From Aquipseudomonas alcaligenes_A (lineage in GTDB: Bacteria; Pseudomonadota; Gammaproteobacteria; Pseudomonadales; Pseudomonadaceae), in assembly GCA_048595745.1 (NCBI GenBank), contig CP184361.1: a stretch of 64,000 nt of DNA; one strand, 5' to 3'. Of this stretch, positions 50,001 through 58,923 are shown piece by piece. The translations under genes were made by a program, and so were the position numbers. Below the pieces are notes generated by a model, which saw only the letters and a program-made list of their open reading frames with translations, searched no databases and was not told the origin of the DNA. Position 1 is the first letter of the stretch. Each line of letters opens with the position of its first letter.

Positions 50001-53000
50001 CAGTTCACGCAGGTCGAACCAGTCGATGCGCTGGCCCTGCGGCGCCAGAATGCGCTGGCGCGCCTCGCCACCCACCTCGACAAAGCGCGTACGCAGCGCC
50101 TCGTGGCGCGCTTCCAACTGGTCGAAAGCGGCCTGCAGCGCCTGGCGGTCCAGACGCCCCTGCAGGTCGAGGCCTGCCGGCATGTGGTAGGCGCCGTTGC
50201 TCGGGTCCAGACGGTTGAGGAACCACAGGCGCTGCTGGGCATGCGAGAGCGGCAGGTCGCCGCCCCGCGGCAGCGCGCGCAGCACCGGTGCATCGACGGC
50301 TTCGCGTTGCAGGGCAGCCGCACAGTCGGCCAGGCGGCTCTGCTCGAACAAGGCCTTGAGCGGCAACTGCAGGCCCTGATGGCGGATGCGGCTGACCACC
50401 TTGAGCGCGACGATGGAGTCGCCGCCCAGCTCGAAGAAATGGTCCTGGCGCCCTACCCGCTCCGCACCCAGCACCTCGGCCCAGATGGCGGCAAGGATGC
50501 GTTCGTTGTCGGTCTGCGGGGCTTCGTAGCTCTGGCTTTGCCAGGTCGGTTCCGGCAGCGCGGCGCGATCCAGCTTGCCGGCCGGGGTCAGCGGCAGTTT
50601 TTCCAGGGCGATGATCTGCGCGGGGACCATATAGTCCGGCAGGATCTTGGCCAGCTTGCTGCGCAGAGCGTTGGCGTCGGTGTTATCACGAGCCACCACG
50701 TAACCAACCAACTGTTTCCCGGTCGGCGTCTCGCGGGCGATGACTGCCGCTTCCTGCACGCCATCCAGTGCCAGCAACTGGCTCTCGATCTCGCCCAGCT
50801 CGATGCGGAAGCCACGGATCTTCACCTGGTGATCGACGCGACCCAGGTAATCCAGGGTGCCGTCTTCGCGCCAGCGCACTAGGTCGCCGGTGCGGTACAT
50901 GCGCTCCCCTGCCTTGCCGAACGGGTCGGGCAGGAAGCGCTCGGCAGTCAGCTCGGGGCGCTGGAAGTAGCCACGGGCCAGACCGACTTCGCCGCCGATA
51001 TACAGCTCGCCGGCCACGCCGATGGGCAGCAGGTTCAGCTCGGCATCCAGCACATACAGGCAGCGCGGGCCGACCGGGTTACCGATGGGGGCATAGGCTG
51101 CCTCGAAACTGTCGCCCGGATAGGCTTCCCAGATCAGCGGGGTCACCACCGTCTCGGTCGGGCCATAGCCGTTGATGATCCGTTGCGGCTGCAGCACCTT
51201 CTGCAGGCGCTCGTAGGTTTCGCGAGTAAAGGCCTCACCGCCCAGGGTCCAGGAGCGGACTGGCAGTTTCAGGCCTTGCGATTCCACCCAGTCCAGCAGC
51301 TGCTGGGCATAGCTCGGCGGCAGGCAGGAAATGGTCACGCCTTCGGCGGCGATCACCTGGCAGGTCTTCTCCGCGCTCCACAGTTCCTGGTCGCGAATCA
51401 CCAGGCGGCTGCCGAAGGCCAGCGGCACCGTCCAGCGCTCCAGGGCGCCGTCGAAGCTGATCGAGGCGAAGTGCAGCTCCACATCGTCCGGGGTCATGCC
51501 GTAGCGCTGGCCGATGGTCTGCACATGCATGCTCAGGCCGAGGTGGTTCACCGCCACGCCTTTCGGCTGGCCAGTGGAGCCGGAGGTGTAGATCAGGTAG
51601 GCCAGATTCAGCGGATGGAGCTGTACCGCAGGCGCTGACGAATCAAACGCGGACAGATCCAGCTGATCCAGATACAGCGGTTCAACCGAAGAGGACAGCG
51701 GCAGGCGCTCGGTCAGATCGGACGCAGTAATCAGCCACTGCAGGCCCGAATCCTCGACCATGTAGCTCAGGCGCTCACGCGGATAGTCCGGATCGAGCGG
51801 CACAAAGGCGCCGCCGGCTTTAAGTACCGCCAGCATCGCCACGATCATCGCGTTGCCCCGCTCCAGCGAGACACCGACACGGGACTCCGGCTGTACGCCG
51901 TGGGAAACCAAAAGATTGGCCAGTTGGTTGGCGCGAGACTCCAGCTCGGCGAAGGCAATCCGCTCACCGCCATGCACCAGGGCGATGGCCTCAGGACGCA
52001 GACGCGCCTGTTCGGCGATCAGCTCGGGCAGCAGGCGAGCGGCATCGAAGACCTGGCGCGGAGTGTTCCACTCGGCCAGACGTGCCTGCTCATCGACGGA
52101 ACTCAGCTGCAGGCTGCCCAGCGTCCGCGCCGGATCGCCACACACCTGATCCAGCGCCTGGCGCAGCAGTGCTTCGACCTGGGCGATGCCGTCGGCGTCG
52201 AAGTGCGCGCGGTCGTAGGCCAGCAGCAGCTCCAGGCGGCTGCCCGGCAGCACGGCCAGGGTCATCGGGTAATGGGTGAACTCGTGGCTCTGCGGCAGGC
52301 CCAAGCGCAGCTCGCCACGCTCGGCCTGCTTGAGCGCCTCGCCCAGCGGGTAGTTCTCGAATACCAACAGGCTGTCGAACAGCGCCTCGCCGGCGCTGCC
52401 GACCCAGCGCTGGATATCGTGCAGCGGGCTGTGCTCGTGCTCGCGCAGCTGCAGGTTCTGCACCTGCAGCGCGGCCAGCCAGTCGCCCAGCGGCTGCTCG
52501 GCCGGCAGCTGCACGGCAACGGGAAGGCTGTTGATAAACAGGCCAAGCATCTGCTCGCTGCCGGCCAGCTCGGTCGGGCGACCGGCCACGGTGGCGCCGA
52601 AGCACAGGCTGCGCTTGCCGGTCAGGCGCGCCAGCAGCAAGGCCCAGGCGGCCTGTACCAGGGTGTTGAGGGTCAGGCCGTGACGTTGGGCGAAGCTGCG
52701 AATCCGTTGTTCGGTGGCGCTATCGAGTGGCAGCGGATGACGAGCATGGCCCTGCCCCGGTGTGCGGCACGGCAGGCAGCCGGCGATGCGGGTGGCGCCG
52801 TCCAGCGGCGCCAGCTGTTCACGCCAGAAGGCCTGCTCGGTCGCCGCATCCTGGCCACCGAGCCAGTGGATATAGTCACCGAACTGGCCGCCCGGCGCCG
52901 GCAGGCGGTCGCCGTGGTAGAGGGCCAGCACTTCGGCGAACAGCAGGCCGTTGCTCCAGCCGTCCAGCAGCAGGTGGTGCAGGGTCCAGACCAGCACGAA

Positions 53001-56000
53001 GTCGCCGGCGCCGCGCTGGATCAGCGCCAGGCGCAGTAGCGGCGCCTGGTCGAGGGCAAAGCCGCGCTCACGCTCGGCGCTGCAGAAGGCCTGCAGCTGC
53101 GCCTCGAAATCGGCAACGCCGCGCCAGTCGAGATCCTGCCAGTCCAGCTCGACCTCGGCCTGCACCAGTTGCAGCGGGCGCTCGCCCAACAGGAAGCGGC
53201 TGCGCAGCACGCCGTGGCGCGCCAGCACCTGGCGCCAGGCATTCTGCAGACGCTGCGGATCGAGGCCGGTGAACGGCAGCAGCAGCTGGCTGACATAGCT
53301 GCCGGCACCTTCCAGCTGGCTGTGGAACAGCAGGCCCTGCTGCAGCGGTGACAGCGGGTGGATGTCTTCCACGCCGGCCAGTGCATCCAGTTCGACCTGA
53401 CTCAGACCGGCCAGCGGCACATCGCTGGGCGTCAGCCGTGGCGAGACCTTGGCACAGTGCTGGGCGATGCTGTGCAACTCATCCTGCAGGCGTGCGACCA
53501 GGCCCTCCAGGGTGGTGCGCGCCAGCTGCGCAGGGTTGAAGTCGATGTGCAGCTGCAGGGCACCGCCACGCTGCTCGGCGTTGATGACCAATGGAGCATC
53601 CATGGGCGCATCGGCTTCGCGCCACAGGCCGCCTTCGCGCAGACGCAAGCCGCCCTCGCCCTCGTCGAACTGGCCCAGGTAGTTGAACAGCAGTTGCGGG
53701 GCGCGCTCGGTCAACTGGCCTTGCTGGGCCAGTTGACCAAAGCCCAGGCCCAGATCGGGCACGGCGCGCAGCTGCTCCTTGATCGCCTTGAGGCTGGCAG
53801 ACAGCTCGGTCTCGGGCTGCAGGCGCACGGGGTAGAGGCTGGTGAACCAGCCGACGCTTCGCGACAGGTCGACATCCTCGAACAGCGGCGCGCGGCCATG
53901 GCTCTCCAGGTGCAGGGTCAGCGCCGGCTGCTCGCTCCAGCTGCACAGCGCGCGGCTCAGGGCGGTCAGCAGCAGTTCGTCGGCACGCAGGCGATAGGCC
54001 CGCTGGCCGGCCTGCAGCAGCTCGCGGGTGAAGGCGGCGTCCAGGCTCAGCTCGATGCGCTCGCAAGTGCCTTCGCTGCCGGATTCCTGGCTCAGCAACG
54101 GCAGCTCGCCACCAGCGTCCTGCTGGGCCTGCCAGTACGGCAGCTGGGCCTCGGCTTTCCAGTCCGCCAGGCGCTCGCCCCAGGTCTTGAAGGCGCTGGT
54201 CTTGGCCGGCAGCTGCACCGCCAGGCCACTGGCCAGTTGCAGGCAGGCGCGCTGCAGGTCTTCCAGCAGCACGCGCCAGGACACGCCATCGACCACCAGG
54301 TGGTGGATGGACAGCAGCAGGCGATCGGCCTGTCCTGGCTGGGTCAGATACAGACCACGCAGGTGTGAACCGCTGGCCGGATCAATGCTGCGCTGCGCGG
54401 CGTCATAGTGCGGCTGCGGGTCCTCGCCGGCGGCCAGCTCGACCCGTTGCAGCAGAGGACCCGCCACTTCGGCGGCATGTACTTGCTGCCACTGGCCATC
54501 GAGCCGCTCAAAGCGCAGGCGCAAGGCGTCGTGGTGCTGAACCAGGGCTTGCAGCGCCTGTTCCAGCTGGGCAGCCGACAGCGGCTCGGCCAGCTCCAGC
54601 AGCAGGTACTGGTTGCACGGCGCCAGGCCTTCACGTGCCAACAGGCGGGCCTGGATTGGCAGCAGCGGCGCTGTGCCAGTTACCGGTCCCTGATCGGCCA
54701 GCGGTGCGCTGACGCTGCGGGCAACACCAGCCAGCTGCGCCAGGGTCTGCTGCTGGAACAGGTCCTTGGGCGTCAGGCCCAAGCCCTTTTGGCGAGCACG
54801 ACTGACCACCTGCAAGGCGACGATGGAGTCGCCGCCCAGCTCGAAGAAGTGATCCTGGCGCCCTACCCGCTCCACACCCAGTACGTCGGCCCAGATGGCG
54901 GCGAGGATGCGCTCATTGTCGGTTTGCGGGGCCTCGTAGTCCTGGCTCTGCCAGGTCGGTTCCGGCAGCGCGGCGCGATCCAGCTTGCCGGCCGGGGTCA
55001 GCGGCAGTTTTTCCAGGGCGATGATCTGCGCGGGGACCATATAGTCCGGCAGGATCTTGGCCAGCTCGGCGCGTAGAGCATTGGTATCAGTGTTGTCGCG
55101 AGCGACGACATAGCCCACCAGTTGCTTGCCAGTTGGCGTCTCGCGGGCGATCACCGCCGCTTCCTGCACGCCTTCGAGGGCCAACAGCTGGCTCTCGATC
55201 TCGCCCAGCTCTATACGGAAGCCACGGATCTTCACCTGATGGTCGACGCGACCCAGGTAATCCAGGGTGCCATCCGCACGCCAGCGCACCAAGTCGCCGG
55301 TGCGGTACATGCGCTCACCAGCGGCGCCGAACGGATCAGGCAGGAAGCGCTCGGCGGTCAACTCGGGACGCTGGAAGTAGCCACGAGCCAGGCCCACTTC
55401 GCCGCCGATATACAGCTCACCGGCCACGCCGATGGGCAGCAGGTTCAGCTCGGCATCCAGCACATACAGGCTGCGCGGGCCGACCGGGTTTCCGATAGGC
55501 GCATAGGCCGCCTCGAAGGAGTCGCCGGGGAAGGCTTCCCAGATCAGTGGGGTCACCACCGTCTCGGTCGGGCCATAGCCGTTGATGATGCGCTGCGGCT
55601 GCAGCACTTTCTGCAGGCGCTCGTAGGTTTCGCGGGTAAAGGCCTCGCCACCTAGGGTCCAGGAGCGCACCGGTAGTTGCAGGCCTTGCGACTCAACCCA
55701 ATCCAGCAGCTGCTGGGCATAGCTCGGCGGCAGGCAGGAAATGGTCACGCCTTCGTCGGCAATCACCTGGCAGGTCCTCTCCGCGCTCCACAGTTCCTGG
55801 TCACGAATCACCAGGCGGCTGCCGAAGGCCAGCGGAACGGTCCAGCGCTCCAGGGCACCGTCGAAGCTGATCGAGGCGAAATGCAGCTCCACATCGTCCG
55901 GGGTCATGCCGTAGCGCTGGCCGATGGTCTGCACATGCATGGTCAGACCGAGGTGGTTCACCGCCACGCCCTTGGGCTGGCCGGTGGAGCCGGAGGTGTA

Positions 56001-57845
56001 GATCAGGTAGGCCAGATTTAGCGGATGCAGGTCGACGCTTGGTGCAGACGACTCAAATGCCAGCAGGTCGAGTTGATCCAGATACAGCGGTTCCACGGCC
56101 GAAGACAGCGGCAGACGCTTGGCCAGATCAGAACTGGTGATCAGCCACTTCAGCCCCGAATCCTCGACCATGTAGCTGAGGCGCTCACGCGGATAGTCCG
56201 GATCGAGCGGCACAAAGGCGCCGCCGGCCTTCAGCACCGCCAGCATGGCCACGATCATCGCATTGCCGCGCTCAAGGGATACGCCGACACGCGACTCCGG
56301 CTGTACGCCGTGGGAAACCAAAAGATTGGCCAGTTGGTTGGAGCGAGACTCCAGCTCGGCAAAGGCAATCCGCTCGGCGCCATGCACCAGGGCAATGGCC
56401 TCAGGACGCAGACGCGCCTGCTCGGCGATCAGCGCGGGCAGCAGGCGCGCAGCATCGAAGGTCTGGCGCGGCTTGTTCCACTCGGCCAGCAAGCGGCGCT
56501 CACCACTGCTAACCAGCCCAAGCTCGCCCAGCGCGGCCTGCGGCGAGGTGGCGAAGCCGTCGAGCACCTCAAGGAAGCCGCTGATCAGACGCTCGATGCT
56601 GCTTTCGGCGAACAGGTCGGCGGCGTAGGCGAAGTTGATCGACAACTGGTCGCCCTTGTCGCGCACCGCATCCAGGGCCAGGTCAAAGGGAATCTGGCTG
56701 GACGGCACCTCGTCCAGCGCGGTTTCGATGCCCGGCAGCCAGTTGGCTGCCAGCGGATGCTGGCGTCGGTAGTTGAACGCGACCTGGAACAGCGGCTGCT
56801 GGCCCAGGCTACGGCTGGGCGCGAGCTCTTCCACCAGGCGCTCGAAGGGCATTTCCTGATTGGCCTGGGCCACTTTCAGGCCGGCACGGGTTTGCGTCAG
56901 CCACTCAGCCACCGACAGTTCAGGGCGCGGTTCGGCCTTGAGTACCAGGGTGTTGACGAAGAAACCCACCAGGCGCTCGAAACCCTTGACACGGCCGGCC
57001 ACCGGCACGCCGATGCGCACTTCGCGCTGGCCGGACAGGCGCGCCAGCTGCAGCTGCAGGGCCGCCAGCAGAACGGTGAACAGCGTCGCGCCATTGGCCT
57101 TGGCCAGGTCGCTGAGACGCGCCACCAGAGCCGGTTCGACCTGCAGCGTGCGATAGGCGGCGCGGCGCGCGGCCTGGGCGTCGTGGGGGAAGTCCGGAGC
57201 CAGGCTGAGCGGCGGCTGCTCGCTGCCCAGGCGCTCGCGCCAAAAGGTCATCTGACGGGTGCCCGCCTCGCTATCCAGCCACTCGCGCTGGCCCACGGCG
57301 TACTCGCTGTATTGCACCGGTTGTGGCGTCATGAACGGCTGACGCTTCTGCAGGCGGGCACGATAGAACTCGGCCATTTCCTCGACCATCACCCGTACCG
57401 ACCAGGCGTCGGAGATGATGTGGTGCATACCCACCGCCAGGGCATGCCTGTTCTCGCCGAGGCGATACAGGGCGCAGCGCACCAGCGGGCCACGGGTCAG
57501 GTCGTAGTCGGCCTCGATGAAACCACGCGCCATCGCCTCAAGGTGCTCGTCGCCGCATTCCAGGTCGATGATCTGCAGCGGCATCGAGCCGGGCGGCAGC
57601 ACGGCTTGCTGAGCCAGGCCATCCTGCTCGCGGAACAGGGTGCGCAGTGCCGCATGGCGGGCGTAGACCTGATCCAGTCCATGACGCAGGCTGTCCAGGT
57701 CCAGGGCCCCCTCGAAGCGCAGCAGGCCGCCAATGTTGTAGGCGGTGCTGCCGCTTTCCAGGCGGCTGAAGAACCACAGCCGCTGCTGGGCGAAGGACAG
57801 CGGAGTCCATTGCAGGGCAATGTTGGTCGTGACAGGTGCGTTCAT
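47058..57845 (-). CDS. NRPS 1: C-A-T-E-C-A-T-C-A-T (Orn-type, Orn-type, Ser)
   Basis: A 3595-residue NRPS with three modules. Rough residues: module 1 C 12-445 (HHIISDAWS instead of HHxxxDGW), A 458-970, T near 1004, E 1052-1480; module 2 C 1490-1915 (HHLLLDGWS), A 1925-2435, T near 2476; module 3 C 2528-2970 (HHIVSDGWS), A 2980-3490, T near 3530 (GGHSLLA). Pocket codes: modules 1 and 2 D-G-E-C-T-G-G-V-T; module 3 D-V-W-H-I-S-L-I-D, the standard serine code. There is no loading domain, so the first C domain is a starter that may add an acyl cap. ATG 57845 has a GCGAGG upstream and lies 23 bp after the thioesterase gene. Confidence 0.92.
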   Translation of the reverse strand: MNAPVTTNIALQWTPLSFAQQRLWFFSRLESGSTAYNIGGLLRFEGALDLDSLRHGLDQVYARHAALRTLFREQDGLAQQAVLPPGSMPLQIIDLECGDEHLEAMARGFIEADYDLTRGPLVRCALYRLGENRHALAVGMHHIISDAWSVRVMVEEMAEFYRARLQKRQPFMTPQPVQYSEYAVGQREWLDSEAGTRQMTFWRERLGSEQPPLSLAPDFPHDAQAARRAAYRTLQVEPALVARLSDLAKANGATLFTVLLAALQLQLARLSGQREVRIGVPVAGRVKGFERLVGFFVNTLVLKAEPRPELSVAEWLTQTRAGLKVAQANQEMPFERLVEELAPSRSLGQQPLFQVAFNYRRQHPLAANWLPGIETALDEVPSSQIPFDLALDAVRDKGDQLSINFAYAADLFAESSIERLISGFLEVLDGFATSPQAALGELGLVSSGERRLLAEWNKPRQTFDAARLLPALIAEQARLRPEAIALVHGAERIAFAELESRSNQLANLLVSHGVQPESRVGVSLERGNAMIVAMLAVLKAGGAFVPLDPDYPRERLSYMVEDSGLKWLITSSDLAKRLPLSSAVEPLYLDQLDLLAFESSAPSVDLHPLNLAYLIYTSGSTGQPKGVAVNHLGLTMHVQTIGQRYGMTPDDVELHFASISFDGALERWTVPLAFGSRLVIRDQELWSAERTCQVIADEGVTISCLPPSYAQQLLDWVESQGLQLPVRSWTLGGEAFTRETYERLQKVLQPQRIINGYGPTETVVTPLIWEAFPGDSFEAAYAPIGNPVGPRSLYVLDAELNLLPIGVAGELYIGGEVGLARGYFQRPELTAERFLPDPFGAAGERMYRTGDLVRWRADGTLDYLGRVDHQVKIRGFRIELGEIESQLLALEGVQEAAVIARETPTGKQLVGYVVARDNTDTNALRAELAKILPDYMVPAQIIALEKLPLTPAGKLDRAALPEPTWQSQDYEAPQTDNERILAAIWADVLGVERVGRQDHFFELGGDSIVALQVVSRARQKGLGLTPKDLFQQQTLAQLAGVARSVSAPLADQGPVTGTAPLLPIQARLLAREGLAPCNQYLLLELAEPLSAAQLEQALQALVQHHDALRLRFERLDGQWQQVHAAEVAGPLLQRVELAAGEDPQPHYDAAQRSIDPASGSHLRGLYLTQPGQADRLLLSIHHLVVDGVSWRVLLEDLQRACLQLASGLAVQLPAKTSAFKTWGERLADWKAEAQLPYWQAQQDAGGELPLLSQESGSEGTCERIELSLDAAFTRELLQAGQRAYRLRADELLLTALSRALCSWSEQPALTLHLESHGRAPLFEDVDLSRSVGWFTSLYPVRLQPETELSASLKAIKEQLRAVPDLGLGFGQLAQQGQLTERAPQLLFNYLGQFDEGEGGLRLREGGLWREADAPMDAPLVINAEQRGGALQLHIDFNPAQLARTTLEGLVARLQDELHSIAQHCAKVSPRLTPSDVPLAGLSQVELDALAGVEDIHPLSPLQQGLLFHSQLEGAGSYVSQLLLPFTGLDPQRLQNAWRQVLARHGVLRSRFLLGERPLQLVQAEVELDWQDLDWRGVADFEAQLQAFCSAERERGFALDQAPLLRLALIQRGAGDFVLVWTLHHLLLDGWSNGLLFAEVLALYHGDRLPAPGGQFGDYIHWLGGQDAATEQAFWREQLAPLDGATRIAGCLPCRTPGQGHARHPLPLDSATEQRIRSFAQRHGLTLNTLVQAAWALLLARLTGKRSLCFGATVAGRPTELAGSEQMLGLFINSLPVAVQLPAEQPLGDWLAALQVQNLQLREHEHSPLHDIQRWVGSAGEALFDSLLVFENYPLGEALKQAERGELRLGLPQSHEFTHYPMTLAVLPGSRLELLLAYDRAHFDADGIAQVEALLRQALDQVCGDPARTLGSLQLSSVDEQARLAEWNTPRQVFDAARLLPELIAEQARLRPEAIALVHGGERIAFAELESRANQLANLLVSHGVQPESRVGVSLERGNAMIVAMLAVLKAGGAFVPLDPDYPRERLSYMVEDSGLQWLITASDLTERLPLSSSVEPLYLDQLDLSAFDSSAPAVQLHPLNLAYLIYTSGSTGQPKGVAVNHLGLSMHVQTIGQRYGMTPDDVELHFASISFDGALERWTVPLAFGSRLVIRDQELWSAEKTCQVIAAEGVTISCLPPSYAQQLLDWVESQGLKLPVRSWTLGGEAFTRETYERLQKVLQPQRIINGYGPTETVVTPLIWEAYPGDSFEAAYAPIGNPVGPRCLYVLDAELNLLPIGVAGELYIGGEVGLARGYFQRPELTAERFLPDPFGKAGERMYRTGDLVRWREDGTLDYLGRVDHQVKIRGFRIELGEIESQLLALDGVQEAAVIARETPTGKQLVGYVVARDNTDANALRSKLAKILPDYMVPAQIIALEKLPLTPAGKLDRAALPEPTWQSQSYEAPQTDNERILAAIWAEVLGAERVGRQDHFFELGGDSIVALKVVSRIRHQGLQLPLKALFEQSRLADCAAALQREAVDAPVLRALPRGGDLPLSHAQQRLWFLNRLDPSNGAYHMPAGLDLQGRLDRQALQAAFDQLEARHEALRTRFVEVGGEARQRILAPQGQRIDWFDLRELPASEREIEARDYAQKLLTRPFNLASEPLLRVSVLRLADQEYRLLLVQHHIVSDGWSMQRFIGEFAAAYAAFAEGRTAQFAPLPLQYADYAQWQRDWLKSNEATRQLDYWKARLGEHQPLLELPTDHPRPAQGARQGMRWRFELSPLLTAQLRALAQREGSTLFSLLLAAWQTLLHRYSGQEDIRVGVPVAGRSLAEMDGVLGCFINTLVLRGEPAGLKPFRELLGELAQASRDALANQELPFDQLVEALQPTRSLSHHPLFQVAFNHQQVDFSALGSLPGLRVQPHDPGAAGAQFDLALDTEEAADGSLSGFVSYAAELFEARTVARLARHFVRLLEGICADPSQPIGLLPLLEEDEQAQLATWNDTAKDYGPQVNLSERISQQAARTPQAPALVFGEQTLSYVELEQRINQLANRLRSLGVQRGSLVGISLERSLELVIGLHAIVRAGGAYVPLDPEYPLERLAYLLEDSGVDLLLSHSALVERLPLPAGLKALGLDREDCSAEPVTPPAVSLQGNDLAYVIYTSGSTGKPKGAGNSHEALANRILWMQEAYQLGAGDVVLQKTPFSFDVSVWEFFWPLVTGACLAIAAPGDHRDPQKLVELIQRHKVSTLHFVPSMLQAFLLHPDVEQCQSLTRVICSGEALPAELQVRTFQRLPQAGLYNLYGPTEAAIDVSHWTCVEEGRHAVPIGRPIANLRLHILDAQLNPVPQGVPGELYIAGIGLARGYHRRPELTAERFLPDPFSSEGGRMYRTGDLVRWRADGAIDYLGRIDHQVKIRGFRVELGEIEAQLGAQPGVAEAVVVARDSQIGKQLVGYVVADPLPADESAWLAGIKAALKVELPEHMVPSILMRLERMPLSPNGKLERRALPEPVWQARVYRAPQSEREIALAAIWQEVLEVAQVGLDDNFFELGGHSLLATQAVALLRQRLGLELPLRAFFEAENLAALAANLDGQAPAAAEEEDQDLRDMAALLDELEAL
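50412..52079 (-). repeat. Adenylation-carrier repeat, copy in module 2
   Basis: Second of three near-identical 1668-bp adenylation/carrier blocks (others 43936-45603 and 54822-56489). Same length and frame, with scattered single-base differences. Confidence 0.85.
54822..56489 (-). repeat. Adenylation-carrier repeat, copy in module 1
   Basis: Third near-identical 1668-bp adenylation/carrier block. At both edges the similarity falls off abruptly into unrelated condensation or epimerisation sequence. Confidence 0.85.
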
Positions 57846-57868
57846 GGCAGAACCTCGCAAAGAGTGGC

Positions 57869-58594
57869 CTAGGCGCCCAGGGGCAAGCCGGCCGCCTCGT
57901 GCCGCAGCAGGCGCGAGGCATGGAATTCGATCAGGGACAACAGTTCTTCTTCCTGGGGGCGCAGGTAGGCGTGATCGCCATCCAACCACTCCAGGGTGAA
58001 GGTGCCGCGGGTCTCGCGGCGCCAGGCGCGCAGGTCGTCTTCGCTCAGGCTGTCACGCCGCGCGCCGAGCACATGCAGGGCGCAGGGCAAGGGCGCACGG
58101 CGCTGGTAGCGGTAGCTCTCGGCCAAGGCAAAGTCGCTGCGCAACACCGGCAGCAGCTCGCGGCGGAACAGCGGGTCGGCCAGCAGTTCGCGCGGCAGAC
58201 GAGCAAAGCCATCGAGGCTGGCGAACAGCTCACCGTCGCTGCGCGCAGTCAGACGCGGCGCCTGGAGGCGTCGCGAGGGCGCGCGCGAGGCCGAGGCGAA
58301 CAGCGCCAGCGGTGCTTCATGCCCCTCGCCGATGAGTGCCTGGGCCAGCTCGAAGGCGAGCATGGCGCCCAGGCTGTGCCCCCACAGCAGGTAGAGCCCC
58401 TGGCACTCGCGGCGCCAGGCCTGCTTCAGGTCAGCCAGCAGCGCCGGCAACTCCTGGCACAGGGGCTCGCCCTCGCGAGCACCGCGACCCGGCAACTCCA
58501 GCGGGCAGACTTCCAGCCAACGCGGCAGGCGCTTGCGCCAGCGTGCATAGGGCATGGCGCTGGCGCCGGCATGAGCCAGGCAGAACAGCTGCAT
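57869..58594 (-). CDS. Type II (editing) thioesterase
   Basis: A 241-residue alpha/beta hydrolase of the GrsT/PvdG type, which clears mis-loaded carrier domains on NRPSs. The N-terminal LFCLAHAGASAMPYARW is typical, the nucleophile motif is GHSLGA near 93-98, and the catalytic His is in GDHAYL near 206. The start overlaps the mbtH stop (ATGA), and NRPS 1 begins 23 bp downstream, so the three are cotranscribed. It is distinct from the integrated TE at the end of NRPS 2. Confidence 0.9.
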   Translation of the reverse strand: MQLFCLAHAGASAMPYARWRKRLPRWLEVCPLELPGRGAREGEPLCQELPALLADLKQAWRRECQGLYLLWGHSLGAMLAFELAQALIGEGHEAPLALFASASRAPSRRLQAPRLTARSDGELFASLDGFARLPRELLADPLFRRELLPVLRSDFALAESYRYQRRAPLPCALHVLGARRDSLSEDDLRAWRRETRGTFTLEWLDGDHAYLRPQEEELLSLIEFHASRLLRHEAAGLPLGA

Positions 58595-58797
58595 CAGGCG
58601 TCCATGGCCTCGCGCAGGCTGCGCGGACGCATATCGGTCCAGACACTGGATATGTGCGCCAGGCAGGTCGCCTTGTCGCCGCGCACGCCGTCTTCCTTCC
58701 AACCGGCCGGCACGGCCTTGTAGGCCGGCCAGATGGCGTACTGCTGCTCGTCATTGACCACGACCAGGAAGGTGGTTTGCGGGTTGTCCAGGCTCAT
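58594..58797 (-). CDS. mbtH: MbtH-like protein
   Basis: A 67-residue MbtH family member, a chaperone-like partner required by many adenylation domains. Conserved residues are present: NDEQQYAIWP, VPAGW, and the C-terminal SSVWTDMRPRSLRE. GAGGGAT ribosome-binding site before ATG 58797. It is the first gene of the biosynthetic operon and follows an iron-starvation-type promoter motif at 58833-58856. Confidence 0.95.
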   Translation of the reverse strand: MSLDNPQTTFLVVVNDEQQYAIWPAYKAVPAGWKEDGVRGDKATCLAHISSVWTDMRPRSLREAMDA

Positions 58798-58832
58798 GGG
58801 GTATCCCTCGTTAGAAATGGCACGCTTTAAAG

Positions 58833-58856
58833 ACGCACGAAGATGCGAATAATTTT
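58833..58856 (-). promoter_or_regulatory. Iron-starvation (PvdS-type) promoter motif before mbtH
   Basis: On the minus strand AAAAT (58856-58852), 16 bases, CGTCT (from 58835), 36 bp before the mbtH ATG. Aligned to the receptor motif it shares AAATT-x-TTC near the -35 end and CGT-x-CGTCT near the -10 end. Confidence 0.6.
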
Positions 58857-58923
58857 CACTTAATTCGATTTCGCGAACATGACAGCACCAGGCCCCTGCA
58901 TCGGGACCTGGCACAGCGGGGAA

